From Variovorax paradoxus (GTDB lineage Bacteria; Pseudomonadota; Gammaproteobacteria; Burkholderiales; Burkholderiaceae_C), in assembly GCF_030811855.1 (NCBI RefSeq), contig NZ_JAUSRN010000009.1, positions 185,523 to 249,522 of the forward strand: a stretch of DNA of 64,000 nt, given 5' to 3'. The notes beneath the pieces are model-generated. The model did not search any database. It saw nothing but the letters and a program-made list of their open reading frames with translations, and had not been told where the DNA came from. Below are positions 9,081 through 17,400 of the stretch, piece by piece; position 1 is the first letter of the stretch, and every line of letters starts with the position of its first letter. The position numbers and the translations under genes are program-made.

Positions 9081-10138
9081 TGAGTCCCGAGTTGCTTTCG
9101 ATGGCCGTGGCGGTCGGAGAACCCGTCATCGGCATGGATCTGGCGAAGGGGGCGTTCGGACGCGCGTCGCTGGGAGGCGGCGTGTTCTCGCGCACCCGCT
9201 TGAGCGAAGCCGACCTGCGCGGTGCGGACCTGCGCGAAACGGTGTTCGAGCATTGCGACCTGACCGGCGCACTGCTGTCAGGCGCCAACTTGCGCCGGGC
9301 GGTGTTCGATCACTGCACGCTTGACCACGCCGATCTGCGCGGAGCCAATCTCCATGGTTCGGTCTGGACCGAATGCCGGGCGCCGCATGTGCAGCTGGCC
9401 GACACGCAGCTCAGCATGGCGACGCTGTCGAAGTCGAATCTGGACCACGCCGTTCTGCGCGGCGCAAATCTTGATTCGGCAGTCTTGAGCGAGCTTGGAC
9501 TTTTCGACGCCTGCGCCGATGGCGCTTCTTGGCGCCAGACCGTCGTATCCGAGTGCAAGCTCCAGTTGCTGACGTGGGCGGGCGCAACCTTGCTGCGGGT
9601 TGCCTTCGTCAACACCGACCTGCAGGGCAAGTCGTTCGCAAACCTGAGCATCGAAGGCTGCCAGTTCACGGGTTCCGATCTCAGCACGGCCGATTTTTCA
9701 GCGGCCCGCATGCGCCAATGCAACTTCCAGAGGGCTACGCTGGACGGCGCATGCTTCACCAAAGCACAAGGGCCGCTCGCACTTTTTTGCAATGTGCAGG
9801 GCGCCAAGACCGATTTCGCCGGTGCCGGGCTGCGACAGGCGCTTTTCACTGGCGCCCAGCTGCCGGGTGCCGATTTCACCCGCTGCGACTTGTACCAGGT
9901 GCACTTTGCCGGCGCGCAGCTGCCCCAGGCGCGCTTCATGTCGTCCGACCTCACGTACGCCGACTTCCGGCATGCGGATCTCACCGGTGCGGACCTGCGC
10001 CAGGCCATCCTGTTCCGCGCTGTTCTGCATGGCGCCGGCACGCAGAACGCACAGATGACCGATCGCGCGCGGGCCATCGACGAAGACCCGGACCTGGCTG
10101 CGGCCGAACGTTGGCAACCTATGGAGCAATCCTCATGA
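9077..10138 (+). CDS. Pentapeptide repeat protein of the T6SS spike module
   Basis: 353 residues made almost entirely of pentapeptide repeats (ADLRGADLRE, GANLRRAVFD and similar), predicted to be one long beta-helix. The start ATG overlaps the stop of the DUF2169 gene, and its stop overlaps the ATG of the DUF3540 gene, so translation is probably coupled through the module. Possible roles are a structural partner of the preceding DUF2169-pentapeptide protein or a cargo/tip component. Neither is shown by the sequence. No signal peptide or membrane segment is visible. Confidence 0.85.
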   Translation: MMSPELLSMAVAVGEPVIGMDLAKGAFGRASLGGGVFSRTRLSEADLRGADLRETVFEHCDLTGALLSGANLRRAVFDHCTLDHADLRGANLHGSVWTECRAPHVQLADTQLSMATLSKSNLDHAVLRGANLDSAVLSELGLFDACADGASWRQTVVSECKLQLLTWAGATLLRVAFVNTDLQGKSFANLSIEGCQFTGSDLSTADFSAARMRQCNFQRATLDGACFTKAQGPLALFCNVQGAKTDFAGAGLRQALFTGAQLPGADFTRCDLYQVHFAGAQLPQARFMSSDLTYADFRHADLTGADLRQAILFRAVLHGAGTQNAQMTDRARAIDEDPDLAAAERWQPMEQSS

Positions 10139-10806
10139 CCTCATCCCTTCCCCAGCCCGCGCCGCATGTGCGCTCCCGCTCTCGCGCCCGGGTGGCCCCG
10201 CCGCAGGCGGCCATCCAGGCGACGTGGTGCGTAGGCACCGTCAGCGCTTGCGAGTGCGACGGGTTCGCGGTCTTGAGTGGCGGATTGCGCGCCACCGGAC
10301 GCCGCGCGGTCAGCTGTCTCCTGGAGCCGCGCGAAGGCGACAGCGTGGCCTGCATGCAGGTGGCGCCCAGGGAGCTGTGGATCCTGGCGGTGCTGCAGCG
10401 CGAAGAGGGGGGCGAGCATTTGTTGAGCTTGTCGGGCGACACGCGGATTCAGGTGGAGGGCGGGGCGCTGTCCCTGTCGTCGCCGCGTCTGGCGCTGCAT
10501 GGCGACGAGCTCGAACTCCGGGCGCGCGACGCCCGGATGGCTGTCGAATCCGCCGAGCTGGTGGGCACGCGTCTGCGTGTGGTCGGCAGTGTGCTCAAGG
10601 TCGTGGGCTCGGTGCTGTCCACCGTGATGGAACGCGTTCATCACTACAGCAAGAGCCATACGAGAACCACCGACGGAATGGACCGTGTGGCAGCCACGCA
10701 TGTGGAATGCGAGGCGAAGCAGTTGTTGCGGCTGTCCGGCGAGCATGCGCTCGTGAACGGCGAAAAGCTCATCAAGGCGCGCGGCGGGCAAATCCACTTC
10801 GGCTAG
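10135..10806 (+). CDS. DUF3540 domain protein of the T6SS spike module
   Basis: 223 residues. Start ATG at 10135 overlaps the preceding stop in an ATGA arrangement, which decides it over longer in-frame alternatives. After a basic N-terminus comes a beta-rich domain (LLSLSGDTRIQVEGGALSL region) and a C-terminal half with VVGSVLKVVGSVLSTVMERV, characteristic of DUF3540. This family almost always sits beside DUF2169, pentapeptide and DUF4150 genes in T6SS loci. Its biochemical role is unknown; it may help mount the PAAR-like tip on VgrG. Cytoplasmic, no signal peptide. Confidence 0.8.
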   Translation: MTSSLPQPAPHVRSRSRARVAPPQAAIQATWCVGTVSACECDGFAVLSGGLRATGRRAVSCLLEPREGDSVACMQVAPRELWILAVLQREEGGEHLLSLSGDTRIQVEGGALSLSSPRLALHGDELELRARDARMAVESAELVGTRLRVVGSVLKVVGSVLSTVMERVHHYSKSHTRTTDGMDRVAATHVECEAKQLLRLSGEHALVNGEKLIKARGGQIHFG

Positions 10807-10815
10807 GAACGCACC

Positions 10816-11211
10816 ATGTTTGCCAACTGCCAATTGATGGGAACCGATATGGGCTTCCCGGATGTATGCATCACGCCCGCGGCGCCTTCGCCGATCCCGG
10901 TGCCTTATCCCAACATTGCGATGGGCCCGATGGCGATTCCCAACTGTCCGACCATACTGATCATGGGCATGCCGGCGCACAACATGGGCACGACGATTCC
11001 GATGACCAATGGCGACAATGCGGGCGTCCTGCTGGGCGTCGCCTCGGGTACGGTGATGGGTCCGAGCCGGCATATCACCGCCGCGTTCACCGTGCTGCTT
11101 CAGGGCATGCCCGCCACGCGGCTCACGAGCGTCTCAATCCAGAACAGCACCAACTGCCCCGGAGTGCGCACCGTGCCAAGCCAGACGCTCATGCTGCTGC
11201 TTGCACCGTGA
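10816..11211 (+). CDS. DUF4150 PAAR-like T6SS spike tip
   Basis: 131 residues with the DUF4150 pattern: N-terminal CITPAAPSPIPVPYPNIA, mid NMGTTIPMTNGDNAG, and SRHITAAFTVLLQGMPATRLTS. DUF4150 proteins are regarded as PAAR-like cones that sharpen the VgrG spike. There is no C-terminal toxin extension, as the protein ends soon after the tip domain. It starts nine bases after the DUF3540 stop and is the last plus-strand gene of the module. The next gene is convergent, with its stop five bases away. Confidence 0.88.
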   Translation: MFANCQLMGTDMGFPDVCITPAAPSPIPVPYPNIAMGPMAIPNCPTILIMGMPAHNMGTTIPMTNGDNAGVLLGVASGTVMGPSRHITAAFTVLLQGMPATRLTSVSIQNSTNCPGVRTVPSQTLMLLLAP

Positions 11212-11216
11212 GCGGA

Positions 11217-11813
11217 TCAACGTCGCCCCTGCTCCCATTCGCGCGCGATGTCCGCGGCGGATTTCTCGGGCGGAAAGTAGAGCGCAGGACGCCGCATCCA
11301 GTCGACGCGCACCACGCTTTCGGCAAGTTTTTGAAGTTCAGGCACGGCTGCTTCCACCGGGGCCCGCCGCTCGCGCCCGTCGGTAAGCACCTCGCCGACC
11401 CGGCCTTGCGCGAAGCGCACGCGCATCACCAGAGGCTGCGCAACGCCGTAGAGGCAGCGCTGCCCGCTGAAGACGCCGTTGATGCGCTCGCCGCCGCGAA
11501 GCGTGACGTCGTACTCCATGAGGTTGTGCTTGGAGCGGTTGCGCGGCCCGTAGCGGCACCTCGCGACCACGTCGTCAATCTCGCCAAGCCATGCGCGTGC
11601 GTTGTCCGGAGCCTGCGGAATCAAGCCGGGCGACCACGTCGGGTTCATCCGGCCGACCTCGGCATCGATCTCGCCTTGGAGCAACTGCGCCAGCACGGCA
11701 TTGGCCTGGCTGCCCGGCATCTCTCGCGTGCCTTCGGTGCAGGCCGTGATCAGATTGGTGAGCGAAGCAAGAACAAGCATTGTTTGGGCCGTTCGCCAGA
11801 ACATGAAGCGCAT
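11217..11813 (-). CDS. Putative lipoprotein of unknown function next to T6SS tip gene
   Basis: 198 residues from ATG at 11813. The N-terminus is basic then hydrophobic and ends in a lipobox-like ITAC with the lipidated Cys at position 25, so an outer- or inner-membrane lipoprotein is predicted. The mature part has two other cysteines (in VARCRYG and GQRCLYG) and no fold I recognise. It is transcribed toward the spike module. A periplasmic lipoprotein beside vgrG/PAAR genes could be an immunity protein, but no matching toxin is evident and this is only a guess. An upstream in-frame start would spoil the signal peptide, so it was rejected. Confidence 0.65.
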   Translation of the reverse strand: MRFMFWRTAQTMLVLASLTNLITACTEGTREMPGSQANAVLAQLLQGEIDAEVGRMNPTWSPGLIPQAPDNARAWLGEIDDVVARCRYGPRNRSKHNLMEYDVTLRGGERINGVFSGQRCLYGVAQPLVMRVRFAQGRVGEVLTDGRERRAPVEAAVPELQKLAESVVRVDWMRRPALYFPPEKSAADIAREWEQGRR

Positions 11814-11968
11814 TACACGCCTGATTCGGCCTCCGGTTCCAAGCGCGCCGACCCTCATGCGGCATACCTCTTAAGGCGAGATTGCCAACCGGCCCTCCTA
11901 AATGAATACTCCCCAGGAGTACTGTCGCTCGCGCCCGTTGTGTGGCGAAGCGTGTTGGGAGCCGGTTC

Positions 11969-13660
11969 ATGATTCAAATCGCTGTGATCACTAGGCAGGG
12001 CGCGCCGGGGGAGAAGTCCCAGATCGTTCAGTTCGGCCCCGCCGGCGGAACCATCGGCCGCTCCGACACCAATACGCTGGTGTTGTCGGACCCCGACCGC
12101 ACCGTGTCGCGCGTGCATGCGCAGGTGCTCTGCCGTGGCGGCCAGTATTTCGTGATCGACCGCGGCAGCAACCCGATCGTGCGCAACGGACAAGCGCTGG
12201 GCTCCGGCAACGAAGCTCTTCTGTCCGACGGCGACCGGCTGGTCATCGGTGGCTTCGAACTGAAAGTCGAGGTGCAGGCGGCCGTCGATGCATCGCCTGC
12301 GCCGTCCTTCGCTCCAGCCTCGGGCGCGCCGATCCCCGCAAGTGCGGAAGACGATCCCTTTGCGGATCTGCTGGCGGGCCTTGCACCGCCGCCGCAAGCG
12401 CCGCTCACCGGGCCCGCGGCCAAGCCGTTGCCATCGGCCTCCGCGCCCCCCGCCGACTCCCTGATGTTCCCTGATCCGATGCAAAGCGGATCGCGCAATG
12501 CGCAAGCGGCGCAGATCGATCCCTTCGCCGACCTGCTGGGCGCTGCGCCTTCGTCAGCGCCCGCAACCGGCCTTGGTGCGCTCGACGACTTTTCCGACCT
12601 GGGCGCGCCGCCCGCGAGCGGCAAGGCCGCGGGCATCGACGAGCTGTTCGGCGGCATGGGCGGTGGGGGTGGCATCGGCGGCGACCCGCTCGCGCTTTCT
12701 CCGTTGGCGGACCCGCTGCTGCAGCCCAACACGGCGTCCGATACCGATCCGCTGGCGGCGCTGCAGCGCGCCGCGCCGGCCACGCCGGTACCGCGCGCCG
12801 ACCATTTGCCCATCGATCAGTTCGGCTTCACCCCGCCGAGGGCGATCGACGCGCCACGGCCGCAGCTGCCGCAGTTCGACGACATCACGGGCCAGCCGAT
12901 CCGCATCAGCGGGCCGGAGGTCTCTCCCGGCGGATCGATCGAACCGCCGGGGCCGCTGAAACCGCTACCACCATTTCCGGCGCCTCCGCCGCCATTGGCG
13001 CGACCACAGCCACAGACCGCGCCGACGCCGGTCGCAAAGGCGGCACCCGCAGTGCAGCGCACCGCCTCAGACGACGAGCTGCTGGCCGCTTTCCTGCGCG
13101 GCCTCGGCAGCACGCACCAGACGCCCGAGATGCTCACGCCCGGCCTCATGGAGCGCATCGGCACGATTCTTCGCAGCGCCACCGAGGGCACGCTGCAACT
13201 GCTGCTCACGCGCCAGGAGTTCAAGCGCGAAGTGCGCGCCGAGGTCACGATGATCGCCTCGCAAGCCAACAACCCGCTCAAGTTCTCGCCCACGGTGGAA
13301 GTGGCGCTCGCGCACCTGCTGGGGCCGGGCGTGCGTGGTTTCATGCAGCCCGAGGCGGCGATGCGCGATGCATACAACGACCTGCGGGCCCACCAGTTCG
13401 GTGTGATGGTGGGCATGCGCGCGGCGCTCGCGCACGTCATCGCGCGCTTCGAGCCCGAAGAGCTCGATAAGAAGATCACGTCCAGGTCGGCGCTCGACGC
13501 ATTGTTCAGCGCCAATCGCAAGGCCAAGCTCTGGGACCAGTTCGTGGCGCTCTATGGCGGCATCGCGAGCGAGGCCGAGGACGATTTCCACAACCTCTTC
13601 GGCAAGGCCTTCCTGGCGGCCTACGAAGAACAGATGGCGCGCCTGAAGTCCGACGCCTGA
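11969..13660 (+). CDS. tagH: T6SS-associated FHA-domain protein TagH
   Basis: 563 residues. The N-terminal FHA domain (about 1-100) shows the phosphothreonine-binding signature GRSDTNTLVL...SRVHAQV and a terminal DRGSNP. A low-complexity Pro/Ala/Gly/Asp linker (about 110-360) joins it to the conserved C-terminal TagH/ImpI domain (about 370-563). ATG at 11969 follows GGGAG at good spacing; an upstream GTG is less likely. FHA proteins bind phosphorylated partners in the Thr phosphorylation pathway that triggers T6SS firing. The phosphatase gene follows 52 bases later, but no kinase gene is in the window. Confidence 0.92.
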   Translation: MIQIAVITRQGAPGEKSQIVQFGPAGGTIGRSDTNTLVLSDPDRTVSRVHAQVLCRGGQYFVIDRGSNPIVRNGQALGSGNEALLSDGDRLVIGGFELKVEVQAAVDASPAPSFAPASGAPIPASAEDDPFADLLAGLAPPPQAPLTGPAAKPLPSASAPPADSLMFPDPMQSGSRNAQAAQIDPFADLLGAAPSSAPATGLGALDDFSDLGAPPASGKAAGIDELFGGMGGGGGIGGDPLALSPLADPLLQPNTASDTDPLAALQRAAPATPVPRADHLPIDQFGFTPPRAIDAPRPQLPQFDDITGQPIRISGPEVSPGGSIEPPGPLKPLPPFPAPPPPLARPQPQTAPTPVAKAAPAVQRTASDDELLAAFLRGLGSTHQTPEMLTPGLMERIGTILRSATEGTLQLLLTRQEFKREVRAEVTMIASQANNPLKFSPTVEVALAHLLGPGVRGFMQPEAAMRDAYNDLRAHQFGVMVGMRAALAHVIARFEPEELDKKITSRSALDALFSANRKAKLWDQFVALYGGIASEAEDDFHNLFGKAFLAAYEEQMARLKSDA

Positions 13661-13712
13661 ACGTCGTCCTCAAGCACAACTAAGACAGCATCAGCAAACG
13701 CGAGGCATCCGC

Positions 13713-14507
13713 TTGGAAATCGAAATCGTCACGCTGTCCAGACAGGGCGGCCGCAGCTACAACGAGGACGTCTACGGTCACTGGCACGACGAGCGCTATG
13801 TCGCCTGCCTGGTGGCCGACGGCGCCGGCGGGCACGGCGGCGGCGACGTGGCGGCGGCCACCGTGCGCAGCAGCGCGCTGGGCGGCTTCTCGGCCGCGCC
13901 AAGCCTGGACGAAGCGAGCCTGCGTGCGCTGGTCGAGCAGGTCAACCGCGACGTGGTGGCGCGCCAGGCGGAGGGCGGCAAGCTCGCGGGCATGCGCTCG
14001 ACCGTTGTCTTCGCGGCCATCGACCTGGAGAGCGAGGCGCTGGCCTGGGTGCACAGCGGCGACAGCCGGGCCTACCTGTTTCGCGGCGGCGCCATCGTGG
14101 CGCGAACCACCGACCATAGCCTCGTGCAGCAGATGGTGGCCGGCGGCATGCTCGACGAAGAAGGCGCACGCCTGCATCCGCAGCGCAACATGCTGCTGTC
14201 CGCGCTGGGCTCGATCGAGGAGGCGCCCGACATCACGGTGTCCGACCGAATGCGGCTGTTGCCCGGCGACGTGCTTCTCTTGTGCAGTGACGGCGTGTGG
14301 GAGCCGCTGGGCGACGAGTGCCTGATCGACACGCTGCATGCCTCGCGCACGCCCAGCCAGTGGACCGAACTGCTCGACGCGAAGATCAAGGAGCACGCCA
14401 AGCCGGGCCACGACAACTACACGGCGCTCACGCTGTGGGTGATCGAGGATGAGGACGACGACGTGACGCGGCTGCTGCCGGAGAGCGTCGCGGCTTCCGA
14501 TTCCTGA
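13713..14507 (+). CDS. pppA: PP2C-family serine/threonine phosphatase (T6SS PppA/Stp type)
   Basis: 264-residue soluble PP2C metal-dependent phosphatase. Motifs: NEDVYG near the N-terminus, DGAGGHGGG (metal-binding Asp), VHSGDSRAYL, and LLLCSDGVWEPL. The start is a TTG after GAGG; no ATG occurs before the first catalytic motif. In T6SS loci this enzyme opposes the PpkA kinase and resets the FHA protein, and the gene follows tagH directly. Symbol given by context. A strong hairpin just after the stop closes the transcript. Confidence 0.88.
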   Translation: MEIEIVTLSRQGGRSYNEDVYGHWHDERYVACLVADGAGGHGGGDVAAATVRSSALGGFSAAPSLDEASLRALVEQVNRDVVARQAEGGKLAGMRSTVVFAAIDLESEALAWVHSGDSRAYLFRGGAIVARTTDHSLVQQMVAGGMLDEEGARLHPQRNMLLSALGSIEEAPDITVSDRMRLLPGDVLLLCSDGVWEPLGDECLIDTLHASRTPSQWTELLDAKIKEHAKPGHDNYTALTLWVIEDEDDDVTRLLPESVAASDS

Positions 14508-14532
14508 TCCTTTCCTTCCGTACCCAGCAAGA

Positions 14533-14590
14533 AAAGGAAAAGGGCCCAAGCTTTCGTCCATTCGGACGATCGCTTTGGGCCCCTTTCGCT
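14533..14590. terminator. Hairpin between convergent genes (likely bidirectional terminator)
   Basis: Arms AAAAGGGCCCAAGC and GCTTTGGGCCCCTTT pair with one bulge around the inner GTCC/GGAC stem. A-rich sequence lies on the left and T-rich on the right, so it can terminate in both directions. It sits between the phosphatase stop (14507) and the stop of the minus-strand gene ending at 14648. Confidence 0.75.
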
Positions 14591-14647
14591 TCGGCTGCAG
14601 CCGGCTGTTCAGGCTCCGCCTGTGGCCGGCACTGTCTGGAGCGCGGC

Positions 14648-15151
14648 CTAGTAGCCGTACTTGCTCGCCGTCTTCTTCACCCGCTTCAACGCGCTGCGCA
14701 GCAGCGTCGGCATGTCCTCGCGGTTGGGCAGGTTGGTGTAGTTGTCGATGCCCTGCTCCTTGCAGAAGTTGGCGCAGCCGTTGTTGAGCAGGTCGAGCGC
14801 ATAGCGGCTCTTGCTGATCGTGCTGGACGAGCCGGGCTCGCGGAACGGATCGAAGATGCCGTCCGGCAGGACCTTGTATCCGAGCGCGATCGACTGCGTC
14901 TGGAAGTGCGTGATGTGCTTCTGCGTGACCGGCCCGTAGTAGCCGTCCACGGCGATCACCTCGGTCTGGCCGGGAGGTGGGTCCAGATCGTGGTTGAAAC
15001 CGAGCAGCTCGTAGTAGAAGATCTTGAACAGCGCCTGCACCAGCATCACGTCTTCACGTGTGTTGGAACCGATCCGGCCGGCCGACCAGTCGATGTTGTA
15101 GGCGGTCAGCAGCGCGCCGCTGCGGCCGATGAGAGGGGTGCTGAATGCCAT
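14648..15151 (-). CDS. Peptidoglycan-binding-domain-like protein downstream of hcp
   Basis: 167 residues from ATG at 15151. The central part, VDGYYGPVTQKHITHFQ...LPDGIFDP, resembles the PG_binding_1 repeat (VDGxxGPxT...FQ), preceded by an aromatic helix. No signal peptide or membrane segment is visible. It lies 81 bases after hcp on the same strand, so it is probably co-transcribed. Its product may be cargo of the Hcp tube or a cell-wall-related accessory factor. There is no recognised hydrolase domain, so a cell-wall-degrading activity cannot be claimed. Confidence 0.6.
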   Translation of the reverse strand: MAFSTPLIGRSGALLTAYNIDWSAGRIGSNTREDVMLVQALFKIFYYELLGFNHDLDPPPGQTEVIAVDGYYGPVTQKHITHFQTQSIALGYKVLPDGIFDPFREPGSSSTISKSRYALDLLNNGCANFCKEQGIDNYTNLPNREDMPTLLRSALKRVKKTASKYGY

Positions 15152-15232
15152 TGCATTGCTCCGGTGTGGAAACGTGGGACCGGACCTGGGCACGCTGTGG
15201 GCCCGAGTCCGGACTTGCCGAATCCGTTGCCG

Positions 15233-15712
15233 TCAGCGGGTTTCGGTGGTCGGCACGTTCCAGCCGAACTTCACTTCACCGCCGCCCGCGCCCTTGTCGT
15301 CTTGCGCCTTGTAGGCGAACTCGATGTCCTTGAACGAGCAAAGCACCTGTTCCTGCACATCGCCGCCTTGCGCGCCGCCGGGGCTCACGCCGGAGATGAA
15401 TACCTCCTTCAGCGTGACCTTAAGATATTCCTGCTGGCCTTCACCCGACTTGCGGCAGGTCATGACCATGTCCTTGAAGTGCTTGCCGCTTACGCAGTTC
15501 TTGGCCAGCACCGGGGAGGCCTTGTCGTAGTTGTGCGTGAAGTGAAACTCGCCCGGCGTGGCCTTGCCCTTGCCGGAGCCGCCGCCGGAGCCTGCGCCGG
15601 ATGCGTTGCTCACGTTCCACGACCAAGACGAAATCTCGATCTCGTCCTTGTGGTCCTTGTGGGAAGCCTCGCCCTTGACGCCGTCGAGCTTGATATGAAA
15701 GTCAGATGACAT
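15233..15712 (-). CDS. hcp: T6SS tube protein Hcp (TssD)
   Basis: 159 residues with the Hcp1-family pattern: N-terminal DFHIKLDGVKGEASHKDHKDEI, then SWSWNVSNAS, FHFTHNYDKASP, a central LKVTLKEVFISGV strand and a C-terminal FGWNVPTTE. A Gly/Ser-rich loop lies at about 40-50. Hexameric rings stack into the inner tube that is expelled with VgrG. The ATG is preceded by AAGGAG. A 150-base gap with a stem-loop separates it from tssC, which would allow a separate promoter or processed transcript for this abundant protein. Confidence 0.96.
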   Translation of the reverse strand: MSSDFHIKLDGVKGEASHKDHKDEIEISSWSWNVSNASGAGSGGGSGKGKATPGEFHFTHNYDKASPVLAKNCVSGKHFKDMVMTCRKSGEGQQEYLKVTLKEVFISGVSPGGAQGGDVQEQVLCSFKDIEFAYKAQDDKGAGGGEVKFGWNVPTTETR

Positions 15713-15728
15713 GTTCCTACTCCTTGAG

Positions 15729-15746
15729 GCCCGATTGCGTTCGGGC
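15729..15746 (-). other. Stem-loop in the hcp 5' leader
   Basis: Six-base arms GCCCGA/TCGGGC with a six-base loop lie about 17 bases upstream of the hcp start on the minus strand, just before the AAGGAG ribosome site. It has no T-run. It could stabilise a processed hcp transcript after the tssC stop, which is inference. Confidence 0.4.
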
Positions 15747-15863
15747 GGTTGATGATCGAGATGAAGACAAAGGCTGTCGGCAACTTGTAAACAGGACCGA
15801 TGCGCGGCAGCTACTGAGAGAACGAAACGGAATCGGGAATTTCAAGAAAATTCGGAGGACTTT

Positions 15864-17360
15864 TCAGCCGGCGCCCTTGGCCGTAGGCAGCTTGGAGACC
15901 AGCCGCAGCGAGACCGTGAGGCCTTCGAGTTGGTAGTGCGGACGCAGGAAGAACTTGGACGTGTAGTAGCCCGGGTTGCCTTCGACCTCTTCCACCACTA
16001 CTTCGGCGGCTGCCAGCGGCTTTTGCGACTTGGTGATCTCCGACGAATTGGCCGGATCGCCGTCGACGTAGTTCATGATCCATTTGTTGAGCCAGCGCTG
16101 CATGTCCTCGCGCTCCTTGAAGCTGCCAACCTTGTCGCGCACGATGCACTTGAGGTAGTGCGCAAAGCGGTTGCAGGCAAAGAGATAGGGCAGGCGAGCG
16201 GCCAGGTTGGCATTGGCCGTGGCGTCCGGATCGTCGTATTCCGCGGGCTTGTTCAGCGACTGCGCGCCGATGAAAGCCGCGAAGTCGGAGTTCTTGCGGT
16301 GGATCATCGACAGCAGCCCGGCCTTGGAGAGCTCGGCCTCGCGCCGGTCGCTGATCGCGATCTCGGTCGGGCACTTCTGGTCCACGCCGCCGTCGTCGCT
16401 CGGGAAGGTGTGCAGCGGCAGGTTTTCCACCGCGCCGCCCGACTCGATGCCACGGATGCGCGAGCCCCAGCCGTAGAGCTTGTACGAGCGGTTGATGTTG
16501 GTCGCCATTGCATAGGCCGCGTTGGCCCAGGCGTACTTGCTGTGGTCGGCACCGGCGGTGTCTTCCTCGAAGTCGAACTCCTCCACCGGATTGGTGTTGG
16601 CGCCATAAGGCGTGCGCGCGAGGAAGCGCGGCATGCACAGGCCCAGGTACTTGGAGTCGTCCGACTCGCGCAGGCTGCGCCAGCCGGCGTATTCGGGCGT
16701 GAGAAAGATTTTGGTCAGGTCGCGCGGATTGGCGAGCTCCTGCCAAGATTCCATCTGCATCAGGTTGGGGCTCGCGCCGGTGATGAAGGGCGCATGCGCG
16801 GAGGCGGCGATCTTGGCCATCTCGCCGAGCAGTTCCACGTCCGGTGGGCTCTGGTCGAAGTGGTAGTCGCCGACGATGGCGCCAAAGGGCTCGCCGCCGA
16901 ACTGGCCGTATTCCTGTTCGTAGATCTTCTTGAACATCGGGCTCTGATCCCACGCCGCGCCCTTGAACTTCTTCAGGTTCTTGGCCAGCTCCTGCTTGGA
17001 GATGTCCATCACGCGGATCTTGAGGTTCTCGTCGGTCTCGGTGTTGTTCACCATGTAGTGCAGCCCGCGCCATGCACTCTCGAGCTTCTGGTACTCGGGG
17101 TGGTGAATGACCTTGTTGACCTGGTCGGTGAGCTTGGCGTCGATCGCGGCGATCATGGCCTGGATCGATTTGGTCACGTCCTTGCCGATCACGGTGCTGT
17201 TGCTCAGCGCCTGCTGGGCGAGCGTGAGCACCGCGGCTTCGACGGCGCTCTTGGCTTCGTCGCTGCGGGGCTTGAATTCCTTTTGCAGCAGCGACGAAAA
17301 GTCGCTCCCCGCATAGGCAACGTCTTTCAGTGCGCTCTGTTGTTCGAGTGCGTCGGCCAT
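15864..17360 (-). CDS. tssC: T6SS contractile sheath large subunit TssC (VipB)
   Basis: 498 residues, normal for the EvpB/VC_A0108 family. Recognisable stretches include HPEYQKLESAWRGLHYMV, FGAIVGDYHF, and a C-terminal end with GYYTSKFFLRPHYQLEGLTVSLRLVSKLP. With TssB it forms the sheath that contracts around the Hcp tube and is recycled by ClpV. The gene begins 40 bases after the tssB stop on the same strand and is followed by hcp. No unusual features. Confidence 0.97.
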   Translation of the reverse strand: MADALEQQSALKDVAYAGSDFSSLLQKEFKPRSDEAKSAVEAAVLTLAQQALSNSTVIGKDVTKSIQAMIAAIDAKLTDQVNKVIHHPEYQKLESAWRGLHYMVNNTETDENLKIRVMDISKQELAKNLKKFKGAAWDQSPMFKKIYEQEYGQFGGEPFGAIVGDYHFDQSPPDVELLGEMAKIAASAHAPFITGASPNLMQMESWQELANPRDLTKIFLTPEYAGWRSLRESDDSKYLGLCMPRFLARTPYGANTNPVEEFDFEEDTAGADHSKYAWANAAYAMATNINRSYKLYGWGSRIRGIESGGAVENLPLHTFPSDDGGVDQKCPTEIAISDRREAELSKAGLLSMIHRKNSDFAAFIGAQSLNKPAEYDDPDATANANLAARLPYLFACNRFAHYLKCIVRDKVGSFKEREDMQRWLNKWIMNYVDGDPANSSEITKSQKPLAAAEVVVEEVEGNPGYYTSKFFLRPHYQLEGLTVSLRLVSKLPTAKGAG

Positions 17361-17400
17361 GTTGTTTCTCCTCGTGGTCCGGTGTGTCTGGCGAAATGGG

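Noticed and set aside
11909..11923. Small palindrome TACTCC/GGAGTA in the lipoprotein-tagH divergent interval as an operator
   Set aside because: Six-base arms are too short to support a specific operator without conservation data.
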